Source: Colius striatus (Eukaryota; Chordata; Aves; Coliiformes; Coliidae). From it: 64,000 nt of DNA. The notes beneath the pieces were generated by a model. It saw only the letters and a list, made by a program, of their open reading frames with translations. It did no database searches and had not been told where the DNA came from. The position numbers and the translations under genes were made by a program. Position 1 is the stretch's first letter; every line of letters starts with the position of its first letter. Shown piece after piece: positions 33,992 to 48,900 of the stretch. The stretch covers positions 4,949,501 to 5,013,500 of the forward strand of contig NC_084767.1 of assembly GCF_028858725.1 (NCBI RefSeq). The letters run 5' to 3'.

Positions 33992-33999
33992 TCAGAAAC
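33992..33999 (-). CDS. CSNK1A1: CSNK1A1 last coding exon (GT TTC TGA)
   Basis: The acceptor CTTGCAG is followed by GTTTCTGA, which completes Gly, adds Phe and stops. The ending GF is the same in long and short tail forms. Confidence 0.95.
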
Positions 34000-36900
34000 C
34001 TGCAAGATAAACACAAGGGCAACTTACTGATACGGGATGAAAATGAGAAACAGCCTTCACAGCAGGAGAATCAATCACCAGTTATGGTCATTCAAAGGGG
34101 AAAATGCTGCTCTGTCTCAGAACTGCAGAGGTGCTGGCAAAGCTACCCAGCATCTACCACCACTTTTTAGCTCAAACACACACACACACCTCCCTGTCCC
34201 TCGCACCTACTGCCGCACTGCAAAACAGGCTCCCGCACCAGCCGCATTCCTCAAACAGGAATCCGGACCAACAGTTTGAAAACAAGATGTGTTACTGCCA
34301 CTAGGAAGCAGGATGTAATTTCATAGGATTGTTTTCTACTTGTCTGCAATGCCTCGTGTTTATACCCTTGAATGTCAAACTGTCATCTGATTGCAGTGGT
34401 GCTCTTCAGGGACGCTGTACGACAGCGGCACGCACACTGAAGGAAAAGGGACGGGAATAACTTACCTTACAGTAACTGGTGTTCACTACATGCTCACACA
34501 TGACACTCTGGGCAACCAGAACACGAGAGAACCTTTGCCAGTGACTAGGAACCCTGCATACCTTCTGTCCTTGGAAGGACATGTGAAACCATTCATGTGA
34601 CAGGGGAGGTGGGGTGTCAAGAACAATTCTTTTCAAGTTCAGAGCTCCATATGACAAGTTCAAGACATTGTGGAATGGGGAGAGTGAAGGAATACACAGC
34701 CACATGTCAAAGAACCAGCTACTGCAAGCCAAGCCAGTCTTCTCTTCATGTGACTGCTTATATGCTCATTTCTAGTGACTCAGGTACGTGCTTTAACGAG
34801 GTAAGAGGAATCTCAACCAAAGACTACTTTGCCAAGCAAATTTCCGCTCTGGACACCCTCCAAACAGCCTGGTATTCTGTCGATGTATGAATTCAGCTGA
34901 GCAACAGCTCTGAGTTTTTGCAACAGAAACCTCTTCACAGTGAAATACAGACAAAGCTGACCTCAGCTATAGCTTGTGCTGTCATCCGGAGAGAAGCAAG
35001 TGCAAACAAGTCTTAAACACAGCCTGACATTCAACCACAAATGTAGCTGGATAGTACCCAGAACAGGCAGCTGTAAGTCTTCCAGGGCAGGCTACAGGTA
35101 ATTGAGAAGATTTGTTTGAACCCAGCCTTAATATACTGAATGAGAATTATCTTTATTCAGCACTAGCAATCCTAAAAAAAAAAGAAACCCCACAAATCCT
35201 GCAGCAGAATTAAGAGTCATTCCCACTGGAGTGCAAACTCTCACAGAAACCCCAGTGATCCCTTAGTTCCACTGGTACCAAGCTGTCCATAACTCTTACT
35301 TGATGCATACAAGCAGAAGTTAACACTATTTTTCCATTTAGCATGTTCAGCGGTGAACACTGAGTCATCATTTGAACCACTTTCTCCATGAAAGCAGCCA
35401 AAACGAAATCAAAGGGAGTGTGCTCTCAGTGTGGGAAGCAACAGATCAACTCACTTTAGAAGCCCAAGTGTCTGAAATGAAAGCGGGATCCTGAACCTGA
35501 GGGTAAGAGACATTCTGAAAAAATCATCTCCTGATATTTGTTAGAATACCTCAAATCCCAGGTAGCATGGTCAAGAGAGCACCCAAGTCTACAGAAAGCA
35601 CTAGGGAACTGGATCCAACCCATACCACCCCATGCAAGTCCTGTTAAGACTATGTAGGAGTGTTCCCAAGCACAGCTGTCAAACGAGATGCTGAGACATT
35701 CATGGAGCACAGAAGGCTTCGCCAGTATGAAGAGCACACTGAAGAGTTTATGCCAGCATCTTTCAAACAAAACTTTCCTATATGCAGGGCCAACTCAAAT
35801 CTGCACATTCACCCCTCCTTGTCCCTCCAGGGTGTGATCCACACCTTTGATAGTCTCTGTGCTACGTGAGGGATAATCCAATTGCTTTGTTATTACCATA
35901 GCTGCAGATCTGATCAACAGGGAAAGAGTGACTGTACTGTCCTACTCCAAGAAGCTCCTCTACTTGAAGTGTTCAAACTTTCTCTATCAAGAAGTTGCAG
36001 AGACGAGCAGTGAAAAGTATTTAGTTGTCAACTGGCTACATCTCAAATACTGAGGGAGGTCTGTTCTGAGAAAGACCACCATGAGCACAGGCACCCAGGA
36101 AATGCTCATGGGACTGGTGACAGGTTCACAGAGCTCTGTGCTGATGTGAATTAAAAACATCTCCTGCAAATGGAACTGATAAACTTTGTCCTGAAGAATG
36201 ACTGCTTGAGTCAGTTTTATAACTGAGGGAAGCTGACTATAAGCATTATTACAAATCACACCTGAACAACTGCTGCACCGTCAAGGGATCAAGAGCTAAA
36301 CTTCCTAGAGTCAGCAGAGCAGCTCTGTTGAAACAGTTCACCTCTCCCAAGTTCAAAACCAGCTGATCTTGCCGTTACAAAAGGCACTGCAGAGTTTTGG
36401 GGGACAGGAAAAAAAAACAACACAGAAAACAAAAATGGCCACTAACAGACCAGGCTACCCTGGAACCAGGGTATTCAGCTTGAATACCTACAGGACTCAG
36501 TGAGATGGTTTAATAAGGATCCAAGTTAAGACAGCCAGGATTATCTACAAATGGGCATGCTGCCCAAACAAGCCAAGTCATGTAAGTTCCTGGACACTGT
36601 TTGAAAGAAGTGAGATTTTGCCACCCTCCCCAGAAGCACATCTTCAACAGCATTTGCGCTTATGTACTTACAGAGTACATGGTAAGATTTTAACCAATAA
36701 ATGCATGCATAAATTACTACTTCCAAGTCCTCCTGTTAAACTAGATATGGTTACTAAAGGGGGGTGATTCGATAGCATGAAGTCTTTTAAGCCACTTCAG
36801 CATAGGATTTGCTACAGCAACTTCATGAGAACTTAACTGAACTCTGGAAAAAATAACCAGGTATTTGAGAGCAACATGTAAGCCATACAGACTCCTGCTT

Positions 36901-39900
36901 GAGCTCAGCTGGTTCCAGGAAGTTTTCACTAACAGGCAATATGACCCCCAAAAGGCACAGAGGATTTTAGCAATCTGGAATCTTTGATGAACAGATGAAG
37001 CTAATGTTTTAGGAAGCTTGGGAAATCTCCAGGTGTTTGACAAGCACAATCTCAACACTTTGCTTACGTGATAGGTTGCTCCATCTAAAGGACACAAACC
37101 TTTTCTTTGTGATGGGGAGAGGACAGAGTCATTCTCCCAAAAAGGCTGTCACTCTGTACAAGAGACAATGAAATTTTGCTAGAAAAACAGCAGCTCCTCC
37201 ACAGCTGTAGCAATAGGCCTCATTACCAAAGGACAGTGCTTGAAGAATGTCAACCAAGAAAGGGAAATGGTCTATAAAGTTCAGCTGTAAGACAGCTTCC
37301 TTGTTACTCATGCTTGTCAGACAGCTGCAGCTTTGCACTCTGTCACTAAATCACCTCTAGAATGTGAGGACAGATAATCATAAGATCATTTCTTCACTTA
37401 TGGTATAGCACTTGGCCAGAGACCTCCTGAGCCAGGATGGCAGCACATTAAACCAGAATACTTCATCAGCAAAACACTATTTCAAGTGTATACACCCTGA
37501 TTTCCAGGGCAGCACCTGTTTACAGATCATCACCTCCTGCAGGACCTTCACTCTGAGCACTAGCCATTGTGAAGAAAAAAACATTTTTGCTCAGATTATT
37601 TCCTCCTGCTCTAAAGGCCAAGCTCTCTAAAACCCAACATCAATTCTGGGTTCAGAACTCCTGTCAGAGCTGCTGTGCCTCAGGAAGCAATCCTGGGTGC
37701 TTCATCACTGACTCTGCTATATGCCTGTTTCAGCTGAAGGAACTGGTTTACAGCCTTCAGTGTTTTAACACTTCCTGGCTCCAGCAAAACAAGGTGGACA
37801 CTCTGCCATAGAGAACCTGATACAGAATCCCATCCCATGCCATTTTTTTTCTTCAAGAAAACGTTTCAGACTGAGTTTTGGGAAGACCAGCAGATCTTTT
37901 ATTGCTTCATTTTTTCCTGGATGAAATGTTGTATTTTTTGACAGCTATTTTGACTAAAGCCACCTGGTGATGTTTGAATGCTGCCACAATACATAAGAGC
38001 TTATTATAAACACTTCTAACATGGTTGACTTGGAACTCAAAGAAATGCAGCTTTCTATGTAATTTTATACATATAAAAGTGATAGTCAAGACAAGAATAT
38101 ACTGTAGGGTAGGAAGTGATACCTCTGCATTAAATCTAGCTTTAGTCTCACTCACACCACCTCATTAGCTTAAGTTTTATTCACAGCTCATCGAGGAATC
38201 AGCTTCATTACAAGTCTGGCTCTAACAGTCATCACCTGCAGCAGTTTCATTCCAGTGACTAACACTGGCAGATTTACATCACAGAAAAAAAATCCTACAC
38301 AAAAGCTTCTAGAAGGTGTAAAAAAAAAAAGTCTGTGCCCTTTCAGAATTCAGTTTTCACATAATTATATCTTCAACATCTCACAACTTTTCCCTTTGAA
38401 ACCATAACCCAGAAACATTAAAAATAGACAAGAAACCTGAAGTCCCACCCAGAGCATCCAGATACTTCAGAAAATTGTGACTTGGCAGTCCACAGTAGTT
38501 CAGGGCTACTCCTTGACTGAAGCAAGACATCTTGATTTCAGTGGTCCCTTCCTCTGAACTTTGGACCAAATGTCTCAGTGTGAAGCCACTGGAGGAAGCC
38601 AGACGATTCACAATTTTCTGTTTCCCCATGTTTGAGGCATATAGAACAGAAGCAAACCCACAGCACTATACCAGCTGGAACAGAGTAGAACCCAAAGTCT
38701 CTAGATCCTCGCCTAGTTAACCAGAATCATCCCTTAACAAGTGTTAGGTCTAGGATTTTGGATTGTATTATATATTTATATATATATAAATATATATATA
38801 CACATATATAAATAAAAATAAATAAAAAGGTCACATTCCCAACACCAAGTCAGTTTCTGGGTTTTTTTTGGAAAGTGGTTAATGCAGGAGCAAAAGATGC
38901 AGTGGTTAAAATGACCCAACATCCCCAGAAGAAATGATATGAAGAACAAGGACATTTTGGTATAAAGTTAGTAGTCAAATTTTCCAAGGACGTCTTTTGG
39001 TTTTGCTTTTTCAATTAACAGCCAAATGTGTTTTTTAAACCACCTCCTTGATCTAACACTTAAATTGCTGGCATTGTCCAAATTAGTGTAATTTTTTTTT
39101 TCCTGTAACGTCACTTGGTTCTTGGCTACTAACCTTTCATGTTACTCTTGGATTTGTCAGTTTGCTTGCCTGTGGGGGTTTGGGCCTGCTGCCCCTGCCC
39201 ACTGGAAGAGGCTGCCTGCTGTGCTGCTTTCTGCTTTAACATTGTCCAGTCGAATGTGTAGTCATATTGGTGGTTCAAGGTCCTAGAAAAGAGGGAAATA
39301 CTTTACAGTAATGCGCCGTAACTTCCTTATTGCTAATACCAAGCCTTGGCCAGATACTCAGAACTAGAGGTTAAACTCTTTTTGTAAGCTGTTTTGGAGA
39401 TAATCAATGGCATACGAATGCTAGGGATTACTAACTTAAAGGGATTCTTGAAGCTCAAATATCATCCAGCAGCCTTTTCTTCCCTGTTTACACAACAGCC
39501 TGCATTTGTAGAAGCAGCACTTCCTCACAGCCCAGCTCACCCAGCTGCCTGCACTGAGGCTCCCAGCTTTTTTCCTTTAAATACATAATTTTAAGGAGAG
39601 ACTGCAGTATTGTAGGTTGATTCAAAACAGCTTTGGATTCCAAAAACTCGAGGGAGACTCTTGAGAAATCAGTACCGGTTCTGATTCTTACAGATGCTGT
39701 TCACTCCACAACATTGAATTTATATTCTGATTTCTTTAACGAGCTCAATGAAATAGCACTGTTCTCCTCCCCTGAAATCCATCTCCTGGGCACTACTGCT
39801 AGCCCTATCACCAGTCTCCGAACATAAAAAGCTTCAAACACTTTTATCAAGGGATCAATTTCCTGTACTACTTGCAACAGTTTGAAGCATGGCCTCAACC

Positions 39901-42900
39901 CTCTAGCATTAGTGGTCAGATCCTGCAGTGCAAACCCATGAGAAGCTTTTCCTTCATGTTTAACATTGAACAATATTTTTCAGGTCCTTTAAACAACTTC
40001 TCAAACTCTGAAATAATGGAAAGTCTCAGAAGAACTTCCCTACACCAAACACATGCACTGCAGAAAGCTGCTCTGCAAGTCCCCCAGAGCAGTTATCAAC
40101 TGATAAAAGCACTGACAAATTTCTGTACTTTTCCACTTTGAGACTGACCTGAAAAGAATACGGAATAATTGCCTCAGATACATGTAATCTGGTGCCTCTT
40201 CAAAGCGCAGGCCACGACAGTAGTTCAGATACATGGCAAATTCTGCAGGGAATCCCTGTAAATCAACAGTGTTAATCAAGTCATGTCTTGCAGCAAAAAG
40301 CCTCTAACAATCCTATAAGAAGGCAAAAAGCTGTATTTCTGTCTGCAAGATGAATTTTCTGCCACTTTTTCTCTGGTAAGAAGAGACTTTGCCTCCAGTT
40401 ATTCATTTATTCTGTGTTTCAGAAAGTGGATTTGGTCAGCAAGCTACCAGGTACGCATTCCTTCTCCAAACTTGTTACCTGATTCATGTTTTGCAACTTC
40501 AAGTCCTCTGCTATCAAAACCTTTACCATGCCACATCCTTAGGCACTTCACTCACCCTGATTAAACCTAGTTCTAATTAACTAGGTCTCTGAAATACGTA
40601 TTACTTGTGTCTCAAAATATTCCACTTGCGTTTCCTTGGTAATCTACTTGATCATACCAGAGGCAAGGTCAGTTACTCCTATTAAGTGTGAAGGCTTAAA
40701 CCACGAAAACCTCTTTCAAAGATTCCCTGCTTTACATACTTATACATTTAATGCTACATTAAAGCCTATATGGGATTAGGAAATAGCATAGAGCACAGGG
40801 CTGTACTACAAGAAAGAAAACTGAGGGTATAACAGTTGAGCAGTTTGGAAGATGCTGTCAAGACTTTAAGGGTATGGAAGTGGGCATGACTACAAAGTGC
40901 AGTCCTTGGTGCTGCAGTACAACGTGCAAGAACTACCTTGTTCCCAAGGACCTTTGTTAACAAGCGTGTGGCTGACACAGCTCAAGAGAAATCTTAAGAC
41001 GCAAAAGACAGCACTGGAAAAACATCATTCCATGACATGGATTAAAGATCATCCAATGCCACTACCATCTCTACTTGAGATATACAAGATAACATCAACA
41101 ATCTTGAAGAGGCAGAAACAAGCATATACAGGGAAGCTATACAGCTCTACCTTTGTTTTATTTATCCAGGGAGGCAAATGTTGGACTCTCACTGCAGAAG
41201 AAATGGACAAGCCTCATCTAAGAGAGCTAGAGAGCTTGTACAGTTGACCATTGCCAATAACTGGAATGATGGTGGCATGAACTGTGCCTTGAAACAGGAA
41301 CCAATGCCTGCCCTGTTACACATATTCACAGTCTTGCTGGGTGGCCAAACAGAAGGCACACAGGTCTGACAGGGAAGTATTAGTCTTTCGTGGCATTTGC
41401 TGCTGAACATCTAGTATACTGGCTCAAGTTTAAAAAAGAAAGAACCAACTTTCATTTCCCAGTATGACATCATCTGGAAACTCTTACCTTACACAAAACC
41501 TCAACGGGAGTGGACATTTTCTTTTCACTAATCTTTTCATACTTTTGCTTCTTTGTTGCAGCCTGTGGAACATGTAGGTCACAATGTAAGATATTGTGCA
41601 ATGTCAGATTAACAAGGACAAAAGTGGAAAAAAAAAAGACAAAAATCCTTTGGTTAACCATGGCTATTTTATGTGAGATCTCCAAGTCCCACACACTTAT
41701 TGCAAAGAGAATGAAGGTCAATCTGGTATTAAGATTTGGACACAGTTTAATACCATTTGCTGCAGTCTAATGCTTCCATCACATGGCACAGCTCGTGTAG
41801 TTCTTGCTGCTGCTTTTGTCCATTAAACAGACCACACTTACATTTACATTTGCCAAAGTTCTATTAATTCCCACTCAGTACCCTGTTCAAGGGCTGCCTG
41901 CCTGGTTCAGTAAGCAGCCATTGCACTCATTTGCAGCTGGAGTGTTCTAGTGTTTCACAAGCTGCTTGCCTTTTTAGAAAACTTGCAGCTGCAACACCAT
42001 TTGCATTACACAGCTCTCACTTGAAGGAAGAAAAACAATTAAAACAGGAAAACAAATCACTGAAGTCTAAGTAACAGAAATAAGAAATATTTGCCATGCT
42101 TGTAATTGGCCACCACACATGAAAATACTTGAAACGAGTCTGCTGCAGCTAGGAATTACTCAGTCATGCCATAAACTGAAGGTATTACTACAGCTGAACT
42201 TGCTTGGCAAGAGATTATTTCCATGCTCGCTACAGCAGTTTAAAAAGCCACTAACAATGTTATTTTCTACTTCCCAAAAAGGGCCTCAGCCTACAACAGG
42301 ACAATCATAATTTTCAAGGATGACATAAGCTATTGTTTAGCATACATTTTAAGAGAGTCAAACAATACCCGTTTTGCCTGCTGCACAAGAAGCAGAAAGA
42401 ACCCTTCTTTCATATTCTGTAAATATCATGCCTTGGGAAAAGCTGCTTTGTACAACTGAAGCCAAACATGATCTACAACCACCTATCCAGACCAGTAGGC
42501 AGAAGCACGATACCCAAACATGAAAAGAAAAAGAAGCAGGGTGAGGAAGAAAGGCAACACAACCTACCTTTAGTCCTTGCCAAGGCAGACTGGTTCTGTT
42601 AAAGTACATCAATACATAGCCTAGAGACTCCATATCATCCCGACGACTGGAGAGACAAGAGCACAATGAATGACAAACTTTGGCATTTCATATTTCATAC
42701 CAAATAGTGCAAGCATCCCAAAACAAAGCCAAGAAAAAGGAACAAATTTAACCTAAGCTTTGGTGCAAAAGAAGGTCTCTTTCTAATACAGCTAAGACAT
42801 GTAGGTGTTCAGGACTCCACTGGCAGGCATGTAACAAGTCTTGACGAGCAGGAAGGAGATCCTATTCATTTTTCAAGCAAGGAATAGTCAGGTATTGTGT

Positions 42901-45900
42901 GTGGGGCAAGCTTCCATCTGCAGTTACATTAGAATAATTTGGGAAACAAAAACTTTGGAAAATAAGAAGTGAAACATTAAATGTCTTTCCCGTTTGGTTG
43001 AGAAGCCTGGACAGAAACAAAACCTTTACCTGTAGCAACCATAGAATGCATTGTGAGAGAATCTGGGACCAATACTAAGCATCCAGCCCCAAAAGGGCCC
43101 ACACCTCCTTCCTTTCCTCCCTCCTTTTAAAACACAGATTTATCTTTGTGGTTTTTGAAAGACAAGCAGTATTTAGAAAAGTGCATGCAGAGAGGTGCCT
43201 CTGCTTTCTTCCCACATGAAGACTAAAGGCAGCTGGAAAAATTCAAAGTTATCTGTAAACTTCCCTGAGAATTTACACTCAAGCTCTCATCTAAAAGGCT
43301 TCAAGTGTTTTCTGTACTCCATGTGCTCCAGATCCACACTTCAGCCACATTGTACTTTGCTACACAGCTTTCATGATTACTCAGGCTAGTACAGTTCACT
43401 GAAGTGGGAAAAATATTCCATGTTTTCCTTCTCTCTTGGCAAAGTTGTCCCTTCCCAACTGTGGCAGAATGAGATTTCTCCTCTGACTGCCCCTCAGAAG
43501 CTGACATCTATTTAACATGAGACAGATAAAGAACTTATTTTTCTTCTACCAGTTCCCTCATCAAGAGAGCCTGACAGGTTTTGCTAGTGCTTTGCCACCC
43601 AGGCATGTCTGCATGAAAGGCATGGAAATGGTGGCAGGAAAGGGAGCAACCTTACTACACTCACAAGGGAACAAAAGGCTGAGAGTGGTGTTGCAAACAG
43701 GATTATGAATAAGGGCAAGGAAAAAACAGCCCCCTTCAAGCAACAACGATCTGTAAAGAACCTGGATAGATCTACCTACAGTTCTTTGTATGAGAGGAAG
43801 GAAGCTGTAGATGATAGTTACAGTCAACTCAGTACAACTACGAATAATCACCGGAATGGCCTGTGTGTTACCCCCTCGTGTTCCAACTCTGACCCTTTTG
43901 GGAACCAGTTCAGGGAGCTATCTCAGAAGGAAATTGGTTTGGCTCCCTGAACCATTTCACCACTAGGCCAAAAAAGCACTAGCAGTACCTAGGGGTGAGG
44001 GAAGAGAAAATTGGTTCACACTTCTTGACAGCAGTAAGCTTTGAGGTCATCTTAGCTGTAACATGAAAACACAGCCAAAGACAGGGGGTGAAAAATGACA
44101 CTAAGACCACAAAGTCCAGCCTGCAAAATTTGCTAATTCTATTAGAATTGCAGACTGTAATCATCAGGTTTCAGTGAACTGGTGTGGGGCCAGGACATAA
44201 AGTTGCATTTTTTGAGAAGGCATTATTTTCAAAGCAATAAAGGGATTACTGGTTTCCTTCCCCCACCCAGCTCATTGTTTTAATGTTTAATTTAATCATT
44301 CTGGAGTAGGATACATTTAGTTCTGTGTATCTGTAATGGATACATGACATTTGAGCATATACTGATAACAATGATTTCCAGAATTTGGACAACAGGACAA
44401 TACTCCCCATTACTAAAATATAAATGGACAAGACTACAAACAGCTCAAGAATAGCTGTCATTACATACACAGGAGAACATGTGTAACAGTTATAGTACAG
44501 CACTATCAGTTGAAATATTCTGCCATAAACTTCAGGACTGGTTTTGCTTGATTACATGAATACATTCTTTACGTTGCCTCACTGTTGGCTTGATCTAGAA
44601 AGCTTAACTGCTTTTAGCATGTATTAAGCTGTATTTCTAATTATATTAAAATTCTCAGTACCAGCAGAGATTGTACAAGACCTTCAATTAAATTCAAAAG
44701 CAATAGCCTTTTGCAGTTCCTTCCCTTCACTGCAAGGTGCTAGCACAGCTACTCCCTTACAAGAACAGCTTGGGTTCTAGAAAATGTACTTTAGAAATGG
44801 CGCCTGTCATTTACCCTATCTGACCCACACATGTCAAGTAGGCTTAAATGATGACACTGACAGACAATAAAATACACTTAAGGAACCTTAAGGAAATTAA
44901 AAGCAAAAAGGAAACATGGAGCATTTTAAAGCACCAAATGTTTGTTACATTACATGTTGAGTAGAAGTTGACCACTAGAAATTCTGCCATTCCCACCCTG
45001 GTTACATTGAAGGGCAGAGACATTCATGGAAGTTTTAACTGCATCTAAGTGACCTCAGCATTAAGTGGTAAAGCCACACTGCTGCATGTATATAATATCT
45101 AAGCATATAGGTAAGGGAGGGAAGAGGGAGCACTCGGTATCTCTCGAGTACCTAACATACACTTCAAACAACCTGAAGTGCAATCTCCACTGGACTGCTG
45201 CTGGGATACTGTAGTAGCAATATGCTTTTGATCCAGACGATAAAAATACATTTGTTTATCAAACAAAGCTCAGACATACAAGTATATCCAAATACATGTA
45301 CATATTTAACAGTAAACAATTCTGGTATATTTGATACCAGAATCCAAAATACAGCATGAGTGAAGTAGAAGTAGTCTTGCTTGCAGGTAAAAGAATAAGC
45401 AATAGTTTACTAACTTGAATGGAGAGTGGGAAAACAGGACACAGATACCAATTTTAGAATATCTTTTCTGTCTGCAGAACTGCATCTCAAGGCAGTCAGC
45501 AGTAGCATCAACAGGTATCAACACAAACAGGAAAGTGTATCATTTAATTTTGAAGGTCCTGTCAGATCCCCATGAAAGTATAGCTTATGCTTTAAAAAAA
45601 TCCAACTAGTATGCAGAACATCCACCTCATGCCTGCAAAGCTTAAGACTCTTCAAGAAGCAGATCAGGTGCTTGAGTTTCCTCCCCCCCCCCACCTTTGC
45701 ATAAGCAGCCAAAAAGAAAAGCACCTGCAGGGGGATGTATACACTTTAATATAGAAATTAGTCTGGACACTTCAAAAGCTTCAAAATAAGATCATCTTGC
45801 AGCCTCCAAAAACACAGTAGTAGTCTCCTTGAACTCACCTCTGCTCAATGCCAAGATGTGCATTGATACTGGCATATCGAGCTGTGCCAGTGAGATTTTT

Positions 45901-48900
45901 GTCTTCTCTGTATGGTATGTGTTGCCTTGTCCTGTTGTCCCGGTACTTTTTGGCCAAACCAAAGTCAATAAGGAATAACTTGAAGAAAAATGAAAATAGA
46001 TTATATTCCTATACAATGCAAAGAATCCCCAACCTATTTCACTAGGCATTAGCTACTTTTAAAGACATCCACACAATGCAACAGCCTACAGTTAAGAGGA
46101 AGCAAAGTAACAGTGCAGAGTCACAACTAGCTGTAACTAGTCGGTTCAAAACTGAACAGCAAATTAGTTCAAGCCTTTTCTGAATCCAGTGGAACAGATT
46201 AGATTGTGCTACTCAACATCTGTAGCGTAGTTCTACAACTATTTTATGTTACTATTGTAGTCTGTATCAAATTAGCTCAATAATTACAGCGCACAATTTA
46301 GGAAGAGAACTACTATGTGCGAAAGCACACTTCACAAAACCCCACTCACTGGAGCAGTTTACACATACAGACAGTTAATGGCAGCTCAGCAGCTTAATGC
46401 AAATGATGCACAGTCTGATTTCTTCTCTGTGTCTCAAAGCACACTGGCCATTCTGCAGAGCATAAGGCTAAAACCTTCAACAGCGAACAAGACATCTTGC
46501 TTTCAATCATGTTCTCATTGTAAGACTACCAGAACACTATCACAGCAGCACGACACACTTGCTGATGATATTAACACAGCCAGGAAGCTCAAGCCTAGTA
46601 CGTGGAATCCAATTTAGGTTTCTAATAACCAAGCTTGCCTAATGATTTGATATTTAGCAACAACTGAGTGCGTGCTAATTAGTGTTCTAACAGCCAGCCT
46701 ATGAAGGTTAATACAGACTGTACCTTCTTGTGACAAGATTTCAAGACCAGGCAAAAAAAAAAAAAGCTGAGGCAGAAGTATGTAAGGAACCTTCCAAATT
46801 CTAGCAATCAGTCTTCAAGCTACAAATCATCAGGCTGAGCTCCTGATTCCAAGGCTGGTTTAATGCTACAGGATCAGAGACTACAACCCCTATAGATTAA
46901 TGAATATTGCAAAAGTAACTTAGGTGAGGAAAAAGATGATGGAAAGAAGACATAAGGTTCAAGAAATTCTCAATAAAAACCTAGTCACTATCACCTTGAA
47001 GGTGATAGCAGAACAGAACAAAAGATGCAGCTGTAAATGCAGAACAAGTCCTGGAGATGAATATGCAGGTATGCTTGTATCCAAGACTGAAACAAAGGGT
47101 AATGCTGGCACATTGGAAGTACTGACAACTCTCAAGTGCCAGTCAAAATGGAAATATCAGAGACACTGAAAGACTGAAAGTTTGAGCTGCATACTAGGTA
47201 TGTTTCAGAAATCAAGTTGAAGAAGATTTTCTAGCTATAGTAATAAAGACAGGAAAAAAAAAAGAAGCTAAAAACCACTATAATCCTGATGTCAGAGCAG
47301 AAAACCTTGAGTTGAAGCCTTGCCACAATTTATATGCAAGCACAAAGCACAGCGTGGCAGCTCTACATTTGCTGTTCCAGCAAAAGCCTCCCTGCAAGCC
47401 CAGAGTGCTCTGAGCCAAAGGACATAAACCCAAGTTTTTAAATCAACTACATTATCCAGATCAGGAAAGTGAGGGTCTTGCCTTTGTTGCACCCGCCACA
47501 GCTACCACTAGGGGTAGTCACTCACTTTGTGAGCACCGACACATTTCTCCAGATCTCAGGAAATGAGCGATTTTGACACTAAACTCAAAGTAGTAGTATA
47601 AAGCTTCTATGTGATTACTACACTGCAAACGCAACTTTCCCAGAAGCAAAGGCCAAGCTCAAATGCAACCCCTTAGCTTCTGATTAAAGCTTTCTGATCT
47701 AATGACAGCCTCTGATGTATAGTTTGCAACAGCTGCTTTTGCAGGGCCTTCGTCCTTTAGTTTAAGGAACCTTCTATGCCTTCAGAAGGAGAGGAAACCA
47801 AACACTCTCCACATCAGTCAGAATATTTGCACTGCACATTTAGTTACAAACACTTTAAGCAACTGAGTCTTGATGTGCATTCTGTAATCTTGTCATTAAG
47901 TAATGGTATGAAGGGACAAAGTCACCACTCCTGAATCAAAATTAGTTAACACTCAAGTGTGCCTCCAATATATAAATAGCTGGTGTCTATCCCTGTGCAG
48001 TGTAGACATAGTAAGACTACTTTCTTCAAAAGAGTTAAAGGTGAATGATCCTCTGCTTCTTCCACAGCTGCTATGAACTCTTGGTATAAGATCTCAACAA
48101 GGTAATTCTGCATTCTCTCAAGAGGTATAGATAAAAATCATCACCACAGACCTTTTTTACACTATCAAAGTAACTAGATGTTACTTTATAGCACTAATTT
48201 CTCTGTACAAGTTTACTCTGTTCCCTAGCTTAGGCTCATTCTGTATTTCCCATTGTAGATGGGTGGAAGGCAAAGGAGTAAGCCCATCTTGGAAAGAATT
48301 AAGTTGGAAGACCCAGCCTGGTTTGGATGAGCACAGAACATATCGATGCCAGCCAGCAGGAACACAGATGTGTTCCCACATATAACCTCATACCACCTCA
48401 ATTCTGTTTGTTGCACAATCAGCAGGAAACTGGAGAAGTAGGGCAAGATTTTTGCCAAGAGCAACTAGAGAAGTAGATCAAAGTCCCTGCTTCAACTGAT
48501 AAGGAAGTTTCAGAAGCAGACAACAGAATCCTGTCAGCTTGCACAGAGCAGCTGGCTGCCTGGGATTTCACACACGAAGACTGTCATTGTGGAAAGCTAC
48601 GGACTGTTTCTATGGCCAAACTCCTGAGCTATGATTCATGTTCAGCAATTTCCAGCTGTCCTGCTATGAACCGGCATACGTCTTCATTTCATTCCAATTC
48701 ATCTTCTCTTAAAGAGTCAAGAGCACTACATTTAACACTACAAGATAAGCTCACGCTTCTCTAAGACACAGCCTGTTGAAGGGATTTCATTTTAGAAGCA
48801 CAATGGATGAAAACACAAGAGTCCTCATTACATAGTTGGAAAGATATTGAATAAAAACTGCAAAGGAAGGAGGCTGGCTGACATGATAACAGAACTTCTC

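Larger units (their letters stand above)
39283..42567 (-). other. CSNK1A1: CSNK1A1 introns between the last four large exons
   Basis: Three introns: 39283-40148 (0.87 kb), 40256-41487 (1.2 kb) and 41563-42567 (1.0 kb). The two exons at 40149-40255 and 41488-41562 fall within this span. I see no other gene or repeat family in the introns. Confidence 0.8.
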
